In this document: positions 1 through 13,079 of the stretch, one piece after another | How positions within the stretch are numbered: position 1 is the stretch's first letter | Layout: each line of letters begins with the position of its first letter | Origin: Ampullaceana balthica | Taxonomy: Eukaryota > Mollusca > Gastropoda > Lymnaeidae | Reading direction: 5' to 3' | Length of the DNA: 64,000 nucleotides | Assembly (NCBI GenBank): GCA_944989445.1 | Contig: CALYLW010000183.1 | Span: 1,012,667 to 1,076,666, forward strand | The notes under the pieces: generated by a model | The model's database searches: none | Seen by the model: only the letters and a program-made list of their open reading frames with translations | What the model was told of the DNA's origin: nothing | Position numbers and translations under genes: made by a program

Positions 1-133
1 ATGTTCTATACAGTTTGAGTATATGACTCGGTAGTGATGTTCTATACAGTTTGAGTATATGACTCGGTAGTGATGTTCTATACAGTTTGAGTATATGACT
101 CGGTAGTGATGTTCTATACAGTTTGAGTATATT
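1..133. repeat. 36-bp tandem repeat (minisatellite), left part
   Basis: The unit begins atgttctatacagtttgagt and ends gactcggtagtg. It starts at 1, 37, 73 and 109 with almost no variation. The array resumes at 2,688 after an inserted transposon and stops by about 2,735. The last left-hand unit is a shortened variant that runs into the TSD of the inserted hAT element. The array probably continues to the left of the window. Confidence 0.95.
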
Positions 134-277
134 TGTTCTATCAGGGCCGGATTAAGCCATCTTGGTGCCCGAGGCACAAACCCACATGGGTGCCCCCTTC
201 TGCCCCGATCCCCCACTGACCGCTGGTATGTTCAATATTAAGCAAACCAACTAACAAACAAAACAGTTGTTAACACA

Positions 278-642
278 CAGGGGCGTCACAAGGGATTGCG
301 GACGGTACGGACTGCACCGGGTGACACCAAAGGGTAAAATTCTGTATGCCTCTTTATTTGGCATTGGCATACTTGGAGGAGGTCTATGGGGTAAGTTGTG
401 AGGGGGTGACACCAGGGCCGTCTTAGCGCATAAGCCCGTTGGGCATTTGCCCGGGGCCCACGAGCATAGGGACCCCATGGGAATATGTTTATTTATATAT
501 ATTATGTTTATTTATTTTTTATTCCTGTGGGGGATGGGCCCAACATCATTTCTTTGCAGGGGGCCCAAAATTGTGTTAAGACGGCTCTGGGTGACACCAT
601 GACCTACCGAGTTGGATGGCACCCACCTTAGTGACGCCGCTG
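278..642. mobile_element. hAT MITE nested in the 142-2687 element
   Basis: It starts caggggcgtcac and ends gtgacgccgctg, which are near-perfect inverted ends. Both sides are flanked by the 8-bp duplication ttaacaca (270-277 and 643-650). No coding sequence is seen. It is split by a second MITE at 413-589, which leaves about 180 bp of its own sequence. The ends resemble those of the larger hAT element at 54,194, whose left end begins cagtggcgtcactagg, so it may be a deletion derivative of that family. Confidence 0.88.
413..589. mobile_element. Second-level nested hAT MITE, 177 bp
   Basis: It starts cagggccgtcttagcg and ends taagacggctctg, giving inverted ends of about 13 bp with one mismatch. 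A perfect 8-bp TSD, ggtgacac, flanks it at 405-412 and 590-597. The terminal CAGGG fits the hAT consensus. It sits wholly inside the 278-642 MITE. Confidence 0.88.
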
Positions 643-814
643 TTAACACATATGTTTGTACTAGTATCACTCAAATAAAATTTTCGATAAGTTATTTCTG
701 TATTAAAATTAATTAATTTTTTTAATAATAATTCACAAACATACTGTAACTTTTTTAATAGATGAGAAAGTCAGAGAAAGCAAACATTTACATTTTAAAG
801 TTCTTTATTCTAGA

Positions 815-2160
815 TTTACATCTGGCAAAGTACATCATCAAAGTTAATTTTGCGCAAAATGTCTGTCTCAATCATCAGCAAAGATAAGGAATCAAGCCTT
901 TCTTATTTCATTATCGATCTACTTGGATTTTTGTACGTTTTAACTGAGAAAAATAGCGCTCAGTTAAAACGTTCAAAAACATTAATGTTAAAAATATGCG
1001 CAAGTCCATTTCTACATTGGAAAAGCAAACTGGATGTTGTCTCTATTACTTTGTATAATTCTGCATGACTCAACGTGTTGTTTTCAGATTTTGATGCACG
1101 AAACTTGTGGCGAATATATGAGTGTATCTTTTGTAGTTCAGTATATAAATTATTGTTCAGATCTTCAGGATAAGCATTTATTAGTTCTATATAACACTGA
1201 GATGTTTGTGGTACATCGACAGACAAGAAAATGTAACTGCTATATCATTATATACCTATCCTCATCTACCCCCCTGTCTCAAGTATGTCAACAATGGCGT
1301 AAAAAGAAAATATACGAAATTTGTCTCTGGCTTTCAGAGATACCTCAGGGGCATCACCATCAATGACCACTGTCGTTCATGCAAGTGATCTGCTAGTGAA
1401 GAATACAAATCAGCACACGTTTTCAAGTTCACGTGCTCATTTTGTAAAGCTTGACTGAATCTGTGAAAATGTAACACTTCTTCCCAAAAGACAAGCGTGA
1501 GAGCAAATCCTAATTCGTGTATCTTCTTTGCAATTTTTGACTGCTTCTCTTCTGGTGTCCCCCTTCTGTGACGGTCTTATTGTAAACACTAACGCCTCTA
1601 TAATCTGAGGATGAGACTTTAGAATAGCTTTAGTTCCAACGGCATGTGCTTCCCATCTGGTATCGGAAAGAGAGTTTACCAGCGTTCAATCCACAAAGCA
1701 TCCTTTCAGAATCTTCCATCTGTTGGTTGAAGCTGAGAAAAAAGTATTGATCAGTTGCACTGTATGGAAAAAGTTTACTGTCTCTAAACAAGAGTCAACG
1801 GCACTTCTGCCTACCAGATTTAGTGAATGGGTAGCACAGGGTATGTAGATAGAAATCTAATTTTCCTCTAGAATTGTGCTCTGCATGCCCTTGTAATACC
1901 AAGACATTAGCTGCGTTATCCGGGACTTACCTCTGCATTTCGCAAAATCAACATTGCAAACTTCACGTAAGTACTGCAACTCTTGCTTAGCCATACCTTC
2001 ATCGGTGTGACTTTGCAGCTCCAAGAAAGTCAAAAAGCGCTCAATGGGCTCTCCATCTACCACATATCGAAGAACAACGCTTAACTGATCTATAAGTGAA
2101 ATATCGAGTATTGACAAGCTGAAATAACCGGAAGCCTTTACTTCACCTATAATTACTTAA
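815..2160 (-). pseudogene. Broken hAT transposase (ZMYM1-like, DUF4371 plus hATC)
   Basis: Read on the minus strand, 2,117-1,857 encodes a DUF4371-like segment with the pattern VVLRYV, then PIERFLTF, then FAKCRGKS, typical of the ZMYM1-type hAT transposases common in animal genomes. After stops and frameshifts the frame resumes at 1,226-960 (AYPEDL and related residues). At about 960-815 a mutated hATC dimerisation domain is visible, with an ER-x-FSQLKR-like segment and later INFDDV. Several stops and frame changes show it cannot make a functional transposase. The order along the minus strand is that of the intact family. No N-terminal BED-type zinc finger was recognised. Confidence 0.8.
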
Positions 2161-2687
2161 TGGACTTTTGGGGACATGGGGACATAATTTATATAATTAG
2201 TTCTTCACATATAGTTTGGGATACATAAGAAGGAATTCATTTCCCAGAATTTCCATATTACGCAATGTGTGATGCTAAAAATGGATCAAACTGACTGATC
2301 CACTCCAGCAACCCAAGAAAAATTCAATTTTGTAAAGATTACATTTTTCATTTGTCCCATTAAAAGCGATTTCAGGGGTCGATTAAAATTGCATGAGGCC
2401 CCTGGCTGCAATTCCACCTGGGGCCCTGTCCAGCCACTTTAATATATAATTTAATAAGTTTTGGGTCACTTTATTTAGTCTCAAATCATTGGGGGCCCTT
2501 GGCTATAGCCCAAACTGCCTTCCGTTTAATCCGCCCCTGTGCGATTTAATATTACATTTCCCATTTATTAACGTCATGTCGATTATGGACAATATACACA
2601 TTTTTCTTGAGGACTTGTGGTGCCCCCCAAACGCTTGGTGCCCAAGGCACGTGCCTTGTTTGCCTATTATAGGTTAATCCAGGCTGG

Positions 2688-2735
2688 TGTTCTATACAGT
2701 TTGAGTATATGACTCGGTAGTGATGTTCTATACCT
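2688..2735. repeat. 36-bp tandem repeat, right part
   Basis: This is the continuation of the 36-bp unit after the hAT insertion: one full unit and the start of a second (atgttctatacc), which then degenerates. It shows the array was continuous before the insertion. Confidence 0.9.
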
Positions 2736-3015
2736 TTTAAGTGCTTTACGAACAGAGACTTGTTGAAACTAATAACTTAAAAGCGTATATTTATTTAATT
2801 GACTGGAGCCCACACAGAAAAATGAGGGTCTTAGGCCAACATGTCAGGTGCATGTGACATCTGGCAACAAAGCCACGTATATTTAAGTGAAATAAGGTTT
2901 GACACAAACAACTGGTTCCTTCTGTGCAAAAGTGAGATACTGTTACGATCTCCTCACCTGCATGCATTGGTGATATTGGGAGCAGGAGGGAAGGTGTCAC
3001 CGCTAACTTCCCCCA
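2736..3015. other. Short unique spacer between two tandem arrays
   Basis: About 280 bp of non-repetitive sequence separates the 36-bp array from the 43-bp satellite. Short open frames occur on both strands, but none has recognisable similarity or splice structure. I see nothing else in it. Confidence 0.6.
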
Positions 3016-6000
3016 AAACCTCGTTATTTACTACTACATTGTAGGGGTGTCAAAAGTAATACCGCGTTACTTACTGATACATTGCTGTGGTGTCAAAGGT
3101 AAGACATCGTTATTTACTGCTACATTGCTGTGGTGTCAAAAGTAAGACCTCGTTATTTACTGCAACATTGCTGTGTTGTCAAAAACAAAATACCTCGTTA
3201 TTTACTGCTACATTGCTGTGGTGTCAAAATTAAGACCTCATTATTTACTGCTACATTGCTGTGGTGTCAAAAGTACTACCTAGTTATTTACTGCTACAAT
3301 GTTGAGGTATCAAAGGTAAGACCTCGTTATTTAATGCTACATTGCTGGGGTGTCAAAAGTAAGACCTCGTTACTTAATGCTACATTTCTGTGGTGTCAAA
3401 AGTAAGACCTAGTTATTTACTGCATGCTACATTGCTTTGATATCAAATGTAAGACCTCTTTATTTACTGCTACATTGATGTCGTGTCAAAAGTAAAACCT
3501 CGTTAGTTACTGCTACATTGCTGTGGTGTCAAACTTAAGACCTCGTTATTCACTGCTACATTGCTGTGGTGTCAAAAGTAAGACCTAGTTATTTACTGCT
3601 ACATTGATGTGGTATCAAAAGTAAAATCTCCTTATTTACTGCTACATTTCTGTGGTGTCAAACTTAAGACCTCGTTATCTACTGCTACATTGCTGGGGTA
3701 TCAAACGTAAGACATCGTTATTTACTGCTACATTGCTGTGGTGTCAAAAGTAAGACCTCGTTGTTTACTGTTACATTGTTGGTGTGTCAAAATTAAAATC
3801 GTTATTTACAGCTACATTGCTGGGGTGTCAAAAGTAAAACCACGTTATTTACTACTACATTGCTGGGGTGTCAAAAGTAAGACCGCGTTATTTACTGCTA
3901 CATTGCTGTGGTGTCAAAAGTAAAATCTCGTTATTTACTGCTACATTGCTGTGGTGTCAAAAGTAAGACCTAGTTATTTACTGCTACATTCCTGGGGTAT
4001 AAAAGGTAAGACCTCGTCATTTACTGCTACATTGCTGTGGGGTCAAAAGTAAGACCTCGTTATTTACTGCTACATTGATGTGGTATCAAAAGAAAAATCT
4101 CCATATTTACAGCTACATTGCTGTGGTGTCAGACTTAAGACCTCGTTATTTACTGCTAAATTGCTGTGGTGTCAAAAGAAAGACCTCGTTATTTACTGCT
4201 ACATTGCTGTGGTGTCAAACTTAAGACCTCGTTATTCACTGCTACATTGCAGTGGAGTCAAACTTAAGACCTCGTTATTCACTGCTACATTGCTGTGGTG
4301 TCAAAGGTAAGACCTAGTTATAACTGCTACATTGCTGTGGTGTCAAAAGTAAGATCTCGTTATTTACTGCTACATTGATGTGGAATCAAAAGTAAAATCT
4401 CCTTATTTACTGCTACATTTCTGTGGTGTCAAACTTAAGACCTCGTTATCTACTTCTACATTGCTGGGGTATCAAACGTAAGACATCGTTATTTACAGCT
4501 ACATTGCTGTGGTGTAAAAAGTAAGACCTCGTTGTTTACTGTTACATTGCTGGTGTGTCAAAATTAAAATCGTTATTTACTGCTACATTGCTGGGGTGTC
4601 AAAGATAAAACCACGTTATTTACTACTACATTGCTGGGGTGTCAAAAGTAAGACCGCGTTATTTACTGCTACATTGCTGTGGTATCAAAAGTAAAATCTC
4701 GTTATTTACTGCTACATTGCTGTGGTGTCAAAAGGAAGACCTGGTTATTTACTGCTACATTCCTGGGGTATAAAAGGTAAGACCTCGTCATTTACTGCTA
4801 CATTGCTGTGGTGTCAAAAGTAAGACCTAGTTATTTACTGCTACATTCCTGGGGTATAAAAGGTAAGACCTCGTCATTTACTGCTACATTGCTGTGGGGT
4901 CAAAAGTAAGACCTCGTTATTTACTGCTACATTGCTGTGGTGTCAAAAGTAAGGCCTAGTTATTTACTTCCTTATTGCTGTGGTGTCAAAAGTAAGACCT
5001 CTTTATTTACTGCTACATCAATTTAGTGTCAAAAGTAAAATCTCCTGATTTAGTGCTACATTTCTGTGGTGTCAAAAGTAAGACCTCTTTATTTACTGCT
5101 ACATCGATTTCGTGTCAAAAGTAAGACCTCGTTATCTACTGCTACATTGCTGGGGTGTCAAAAGAAAGACCATGTTATTTGCTGCTACAATGATGTGGTG
5201 TCAAAAGTAAGACCTTGTTATTTACTGTTTCATTACTGTGGTGTCAAAATTAAAACCTCGTTATTTACTGCTACATTGCTGTAGTGTCAAACGTAAGACC
5301 TCGTTTTTACTGCTACATTCCTGTGGTGTCAAAAGTAAGGCCTAGTTATTTACTTCTTCATTGCTGTGGTGTCAAAAGTAAGACCTCTTTATTTACTGCT
5401 ACATTGCTGTGTGTCAAAATTAAAACCTCGTTATTTACTGCTAAATTGCTGGGGTGTCAAAAGTAAAACCTCGTTATTTACTATTACATTGCTGGGGTGT
5501 CAAAAGTAAGACCGCGTTACTTACTGCTTCATTGCTGTGGTGTCAAACGTAAGACATCATTATTTACTGCTATATTGCTGTGGTGTCAAAAGTAAGACAT
5601 CGTTATTTTCTGCTACATTGCTGTGGTGTCAAAAGTAAAATATCGTTATTTACTGCTACATTTCTGTGGTGTCAAAAGTAAGACCTCTTTATTTACTGCT
5701 ACATCGATTTCGTGTCAAAAGTAAGACCTCGTTATCTACTGCTACATTACTGGGGTATCAAACGTAAGACATCGTTATTTACTGCTACAATGATGTGGTG
5801 TCAAAAGTAAGACCTCTGTATTTACTGTTACATTGCTGGTGTGTCAAAATTAAAATCGTTATTTACTGCTACATTGCTGGGGTGTCAAAGGTAAAACCTA
5901 GTTATTTACTACTACATTGCTGGGATGTCAAAAGTAAGACCGCGTTACTTACTGCTTCATTGCTGTGGTGTCAAATGTAAGACATCGTTATTTACTACTA

Positions 6001-9000
6001 CATTGATGTGGTATCAAAAGTAAAATCTCCATATTTACTGCTACAATTCTGTGGCGTCAAAAGTAAGACCTCGTTATTCACTGCTACATTGCTGTAGTGT
6101 CAAACGTAAGGCCTAGTTATTTACTTCTTCATTGCTCTGGTGTCAAAAGTAAGACCTCTTTATTTACTGCTACATCGATTTCGTGTCAAAAGTAAGACAT
6201 CGTTATCTACTGCTACAATGCTGGGGTGTCAAAAGTAAGACCTTGTTATTTACTGTTTCATTACTGTGGTGTCAAAATTAAAACCTCGTTACTTACTGCT
6301 TCATTGCTGTGGTGTCAAACGTAAGACATCGTTATTTACTGTTATATTGCTGTGGTGTCAAAAGTAAGCCCTCGTTATTTACTGCAACATTTCTGTGTTG
6401 TCAAAAACAAATACCTCGTTATTTACTGCTACATTGCTGTGGTGTCAAAAATAAGACCTCATTATTTACTGCTACATTGCTGTGGTGTCAAAAGTAATAC
6501 CTAGTTATTTACTGCTACATTGCTGTGGGGTCAAAAGTAAGACCTCGTTATTTACTGTTACATTGCTGTTGTGTCAAAATTAACACCTCGTTATTTACTG
6601 CTACATTGCTGGGGTGTCAAAAGTAAGACTTTGTTATGTACTGCTACATTGCTGTAGTGTCAACCGTAAGACCTCGTTCTTCACTGCTACATTGCTCTGG
6701 TGTCTAGAGTAAGGCCTAGTTATTTACTTCTTCATTGCTGTGGTGTCAAAAGTAAGACCTCTTTATTTACTGCTACATCGACTTCGTGTCAAAAGTAAAA
6801 CCTCGTTATCTACTGCTACATTGCTGGGGTGTCAAAATTAAAACCTCGGTATTTATTGCTACATTGCTTGGGTGTCAAAAGTAAAACCTCGTTATCTACT
6901 GCTTCATTGCTGTGGTGTAAAACGTAAGACATCGTTATTTACTGCTACATTGCTGGGGTGTCAAAAGTAAAACCACGTTATTTACTACTAGATTGCTGTG
7001 TTGTCAAAAGTAAAATCTCGTTATTTACTGCTACATTGCTGTGGTGTCAAAAGTAAGACCTAGTTATTTACTGCTACATTCCTGGGGTATAAAAGGTAAG
7101 ACCTCGTCATTTACTGCTACATTGCTGTGGGGTCAAAAGTAAGACCTCGTTATTTACTGCTACATTGATGTTTTTAAAAAGAAAAATCTCCATATTTACA
7201 GCTACATTGCTGTGGTGTCAGACTTAAGACCTCGTTATTCACTGCTAAATTGCTGTGGTGTCAAAAGAAAGACCTCGTTATTTACTGCTACATTGCTGTG
7301 GTGTCAAACTAAAGACCTCGTTATTCACTGCTACATTGCAGTGGAGTCAAACTTAAGACCTCGTTATTCACTGCTACATTGCTGTGGTGTCAAAGGTAAG
7401 ACCTAGTTATTAACTGCTACATTACTGTGGTGTCAAAAGTAAGATCTCCTTATTTACTGCTACATTTCTGTGGTGTCAAACTTAAGACCTCGTTATCTAC
7501 TGCTACATTGCTGGGGTATCAAACGTAAGACATCGTTATTTACAGCTACATAGCTGTGGTGTAAAAAGTAAGACCTCGTTGTTTACTGTTACATTGTTGG
7601 TGTGTCAAAATTAAAATCGTTATTTACTGCTACATTGCTGGGGTGTCAAAAGTAAAACCACGTTATTTACTACTACATTGCTGGGGTGTCAAAAGTAAGA
7701 CCGCGTTATTTACTGCTACATTGCTGTGGTATCAAAAGTAAAATCTCGTTATTTACTGCTACATTGCTGTTGTGTCAAAAGGAAGACCTGGTTATTTACT
7801 GCTACATTCCTGGGGTATAAAAGGTAAGACCTCGTCATTTACTGCTACATTGCTGTGGGGTCAAAAGTAAGACCTCGTTATTTACTGCTACATTGCTGTG
7901 GTGTCAAAAGTAAGGCCTATTTATTTACTTCCTTATTGCTGTGGTGTCAAAAGTAAGACCTCTTTATTTACTGCTACATCAATTTAGTGTCAAAAGTAAA
8001 ATCTCCTGATTTAGTGCTACATTTCTGTGGTGTCAAAAGTAAGACCTCTTTATTTACTGCTACATCGATTTCGTGTCAAAAGTAAGACCTCGTTATCTAC
8101 TGCTACATTGCTGGGGTGTCAAAAGAAAAACCATGTTATTTGCTGCTACAATGATGTGCTGTCAAAAGTAAGAACTTGGTATTTACTGTTTCATTACTGT
8201 GGTGTCAAAATTAAAACCTCGTTATTTACTGCTACATTGCTGTAGTGTCAAACGTAAGACCTCGTTTCTACTGCTACATTCCTGTGGTGTCAAAAGTAAG
8301 GCCTAGTTATTTACTTCTTCATTGCTGTGGTGTCAAAAGTAAGACCTCTTTATTTACTGCTACATCGATTTCGTGTCAAAAGTAAAACCTCGTTATTTAC
8401 TGCTACATTACTGTGTGTCAAAATTAAAACCTCGTTATTTACTGCTACATTGCTGGGGTGTTAAAAGTAAAACCTCGTTATTTACTATTACATTGCTTGG
8501 GTGTCAAAAGTAAGACCGCGATACTTACTGCTTCATTGCTGTGGTGTCAAACGTAAGACATCATTATTTACTGCTATATTGCTGTGGTGTCAAAAGTAAG
8601 ACCTCGTTATTTTCTGCTACATTGCTGTGGTGTCAAAAGGAAAATATCGTTATTTACTGCTACATTTCTGTGGTGTCAAAAGTAAGACCTCTTTATTTAC
8701 TGCTACATCGATTTCGTGTCAAAAGTAAGACCTCGTTATCTACTGCTACATTACTATGGTATCAAACGTAAGACATCGTTATTTACTGCTACAATGATGT
8801 GGTGTCAAAAGTAAGACCTCTTTATTTACTGTTACATTGCTGGTGTGTCAAAATTAAAATCGTTATTTACTGCTACATTGCTGGGGTGTCAAAGGTAAAA
8901 CCTAGTTATTTACTACTACATTGCTGGGATGTCAAAAGTAAGACCACGTTACTTACTGCTTCATTGCTGTGGTGTCAAATGTAAGACATCGTTATTTACT

Positions 9001-12000
9001 GCTACATTGATGTGGTATTAAAAGTAAAATCTCCATAATTACTGCTACAATTCTGTGGCGTCAAAAGTAAGACCTCGTTATTCACTGCTACATTGCTGTA
9101 TTGTCAAACGTAAGGCCTAGTTATTTACTTCTTCATTGCTCTGGTGTCAAAAGTAAGACCTCTTTATTTACTGCTACATCGATTTCGTGTCAAAAGTAAG
9201 ACATCGTTATCTACTGCTACAATGCTGGGGTGTCAAAAGTAAGACCTTGTTATTTACTGTTTCATTACTGTGGTGTCAAAATTAAAACCTCGTTACTTAC
9301 TGCTTCATTGCTGTGGTGTCAAACGTAAGACATCGTTATTTACTGCTATATTACTGTGGTGTCAAAAGTAAGCCCTCTTTATTTACTGCAACATTTCTGT
9401 GTTGTCAAAAACAAATACCTCGTTATTTACTGCTACATTGCTGTGGTGTCAAAAGTAATACACATGTACCTAGTTATTTACTGCTACATTGCTGCGGGGT
9501 CAAAAGTAAGACCTCGTTATTTACTGTTATATTGCTGTTGTGTCAAAATTAACACCTCGTTATTTACTGCTACATTGCTGGGGTGTCAAAAGTAAGACTT
9601 TGTTATTTACTGCTACATTGCTGTAGTGTCAACCGTAAGACCTCGTTCTTCACTGCTACTTTGCTGTGGTGTCTAAAGTAAGGCCTAGTTATTTACTTCT
9701 TCATTGCTGTGGTGTCAAAAGTAAGACCTCTTTATTTACTGCTACATCGACTTCGTGTCAAAAGTAAAACCTCGTTATCTACTGCTACATTGCTGGGGTG
9801 TCAAAATTAAAACCTCGGTATTTATTGCTTTATTGCTTGGGTGTCAAAAGTAAAACCTCGTTATCTACTGCTTCATTGCTGTGGTGTCAAAAGTTAGACC
9901 TCGTTATTTACTGCTACATTGCTGTGGTGTCAAACTAAAATCCCGTTATTTACTACTACATTGCTTGGGTGTCAAAAGTAAGACCACGTTACTTACTGCT
10001 TCATTGCTGTGGTGTCAAATGTAAGACATCGTTATTTACTGCTATATTGCTGTGGTGTCAAAAGTAAGACCTTGTTATTTACTGCTACATTGCAGTGGTG
10101 TCAAAAGTAAAATCTCGTTATTTTTGGCTACATTGCTGTGGTGTCAAAAGTAAGACCTAGTTATTTACTGCTACATTCCTGGGGTATAAAAGGTAAGACC
10201 TCGTTATTTACTGCTACATTGATGGGGGGTCAAAAGTAACACCTCGTTATTTACTGCTACATTGATGTGGTATCAAAAGTAAAATCTCCATATTTACTGC
10301 TACATTTCTGTGGCGTCAAAAGTAAGACCTCGTTATTCACTGCTACATTGCTGTAGTGTCAAACGTAAGACCTCGTTATTCACTGCTACATTATTGTGGT
10401 GTCAAAAGTAAGGCCTAGTTATTTACTTCTTCATTGCTGTGGTGTCAAAAGTAAGACCTCTTTATTAACTGCTACATCGATTTCGTGACAAAAGTAAAAT
10501 CTCCTTATTAAGTGCTTCATTGCTGTGGTGTCAAATGTAAGACCTCTTTATTTACTGCTACATCGATTTCGTGTCAAAAGTAAGACCTCGTTATCTACTG
10601 CTACATTGCTGGGGTGTCAAATGTAAGACCGCGTTATTTACTGCTACATTGCTGTGGTGTCAAAAGTAAGACATTGTTATTTACTGTTTCATTACTGTGG
10701 TGTCAAAATTAAAACCTCGTTACTTAATGCTTCATTGCTGTGGTGTCAAACGTAAGACATCGTTATTTACTTACTGCTATATTGATGTGGTGTCAAAAGT
10801 AAGACCTCGTTATTTACTGCTACATTGCTGTGGTGTCAAAAGTAAAATCTCGTTATTTACTGCTACATTGCTGTGGTGTCAAAAGTAAGACCTAGTTATT
10901 TACTGCTACATTCCTGGGGTATAAAAGTTAAGACCTCGTTATTTACTGCTACATTACTGTGGGGTCAAAAGTAAGACCTCGTTATTTACTGTTGCATTGC
11001 TGTGGTGTCAAAATTTAAACCTCGTTATTTACTGCTACATTGCTGGGTTGTCAAAAGTAAGACTTTGTTATTTACTGCTACATTGCTGTAGTGTCAAATG
11101 TAAGACCTCGTTCTTCACTGCTACATTGCTGTGGTGTCAAAAGTAAGGCCTAGTTATTTACTTCTTCATTGCTGTGGTGTCAAAAGTTAGACCTCTATAT
11201 TTACTGCTACATCGATTTCGTGTCAAAATTAAAACCTCGTTATCTACTGCTACATTGCTGGGCTGTCAAAAGTAAGACTTTGTTATTTACTGCTTACATT
11301 GCTGGGGTGTCAAAAGTATGACTTTGTTATTTACTATTACATTGCTGGGGTATCAAAGGTAAGACCTCGTTATTTACTGCTACATTGCTGTGGTGTCAAA
11401 AGTAAGACCTCGTTATTTACCGCTATATTGCTGTGGTGTCAAAAGTAAAATCTCGTTATTTACTGCTACATTTCTGTGGTGTCAAAAGTAAGACCTAGTT
11501 TTTTACTGCTACATTGCTGTGGTGTCAAACGTAAGACCTCGTTATTTACCGCTATATTGCTCTGGTGTCAAAAGTAAAATTCGTTATTTACTGCTATATT
11601 GCTGTGGTGTCAACATTAAAACCTCGTTCTTCACTGCTACATTGCAATGGTGTCAAAAGTAAGACCTCTTGATTTACTGCTACATCGATTTCGTGTCAAA
11701 AGTAAATCCTCGTTATCTACTGCTACATTGCTGGGGTGTCAAAAGTAAGACTTTGTTATTTACTGCTACATTGCTGGGGTGTCAAAAGTAAGACTTTGTT
11801 ATTTACTGCTACATTGCTGGGGTGTCAAAAGTAAGACCTAGTTATTTACTGCTACACTGCTGTGGTATCAAAGGTTAGACCTCGTTATTTACTGCTACAT
11901 TGCTGTGGTGTCAAAATTAAGACCACGGTACTTACTGCTTCATTGCTGTGGTGCCAAACGTAAGACCTCGTTTTTTACTGCTACATTGCTGTGGTATCAA

Positions 12001-13079
12001 AGGTAAGACCTCGTTATTTACTGCTTATTTGCTGTTGTGTCAAAAATTAGACCGTGTTACTTACTGCTTCATTGCTGTGGTGTCAAACGTAAGACCTCGT
12101 TATTTACTGCTATATTGCTGTGGTGTCAAAAGTAAGACCTCGTTATTTCCTGCTACATTGCTGTGGTGTCAAAAGTAAAATCTCGTTATTTACTGCTACA
12201 TTGCTGTGGTGTCAAAAGTAAGACCTCTATATTTACTGCTACATCGATTTCGTGTCAAAAGTAAAACCTCGTTATCTCCTGCTACATTGCTGGGGTGTCA
12301 AAAGTAAGATTTTGTTATTTACTGCTACATTGCTGGGGTGTCAAAAGTAAGACCTAGTTATTTACTGCTACATTGCTGTGGTATCAAAGGTAAGACCTCG
12401 TTATTTACTGCTACATTGCTGTGGTGTCAAAAGTAAGACCACGTTACTTACTGCTTCATTGATGTGGTGTCTAACGTAAGACCTCGTTATTTACTGCTAC
12501 ATTGCTGTGGTGTCAAAAGTAAAATCTCGTTATTTACTGCTACATTGCTGTGGTGTCAAAAGTAAGACCTCTATATTTACTGCTACATCGATTTCGTGTC
12601 AAAAGTAAAACCTCGTTATCTCCTGCTACATTGCTGGGGTGTCAAAAGTAAGATTTTGTTATTTACTGCTACATTGCTGGGGTGTCAAAAGTAAGACCTA
12701 GTTATTTACTGCTACATTGCTGTGGTATCAAAGGTAAGACCTCGTTATTTACTGCTACATTGCTGTGGTGTCAAAAGTAAGACCACGTTACTTACTGCTT
12801 CATTGATGTGGTGTCTAACGTAAGACCTCGTTATTTACTGCTACATTGCTGTGGTGTCAAAAGTAAGACATCGTTATTTACTGCTACATTGCTGTGGTGT
12901 CAAAAGTAAGACCTCGTTATTTACCGCTACATTGCTGTGGTGTCAAAAGTAAAATATCTTTATTTACTGCTACATTGCTGTGGTGTCAAAAGTAATACCT
13001 AGTTATTTACTGCTACATTGCTGTGTTGTCAAACGTAAGACCTCGTTATTTACCGCTATATTGCTGTGGTGTCAAAAGT
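3016..13079. repeat. 43-bp satellite array, left block (about 10 kb)
   Basis: The unit is 43 bp, readable as tgctacattgctgtggtgtc followed by aaaagtaagacctcgttatt and tac, in roughly 230 copies. Recognisable variants recur: a catcgatttcgtgtcaaaag type, a cctggggtataaaaggtaag type and a type with gactttgtta. Variants are ordered, which gives higher-order repeats. A block of about 3 kb is duplicated: about 4,111 pairs with 7,200 (offset 3,089), 5,066 with 8,027 (2,961), 5,795 with 8,799 and 6,309 with 9,313 (both 3,004). The offset changes are close to whole monomers. A 344-bp (8-unit) tandem duplication lies at about 12,178-12,860. Because 43 is not a multiple of 3, the reading frame cycles through all three frames every 129 bp, so the short open frames are by-products and not genes. 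Confidence 0.97.

Larger units (their letters stand above)
142..2687 (-). mobile_element. Decayed hAT-superfamily DNA transposon inserted in the 36-bp repeat
   Basis: The left end begins cagggccggattaagcc. The right end, read on the minus strand, begins ccagcctggattaacc, so the two form imperfect terminal inverted repeats. Both ends are flanked by tgttctat (134-141 and 2,688-2,695), the 8-bp TSD length expected for hAT. That octamer also occurs in the host 36-bp unit, so the TSD alone is weaker evidence here. The interior carries a broken transposase on the minus strand and a nested MITE at 278-642. Confidence 0.85.

Noticed and set aside
3130..12178. Many short open frames of 60-90 codons encoding similar Cys/Leu-rich peptides
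   Set aside because: They are translations of the 43-bp satellite. The frame shifts every monomer and a stop recurs every 129 bp unless mutated; no start context, splice sites or independent conservation.
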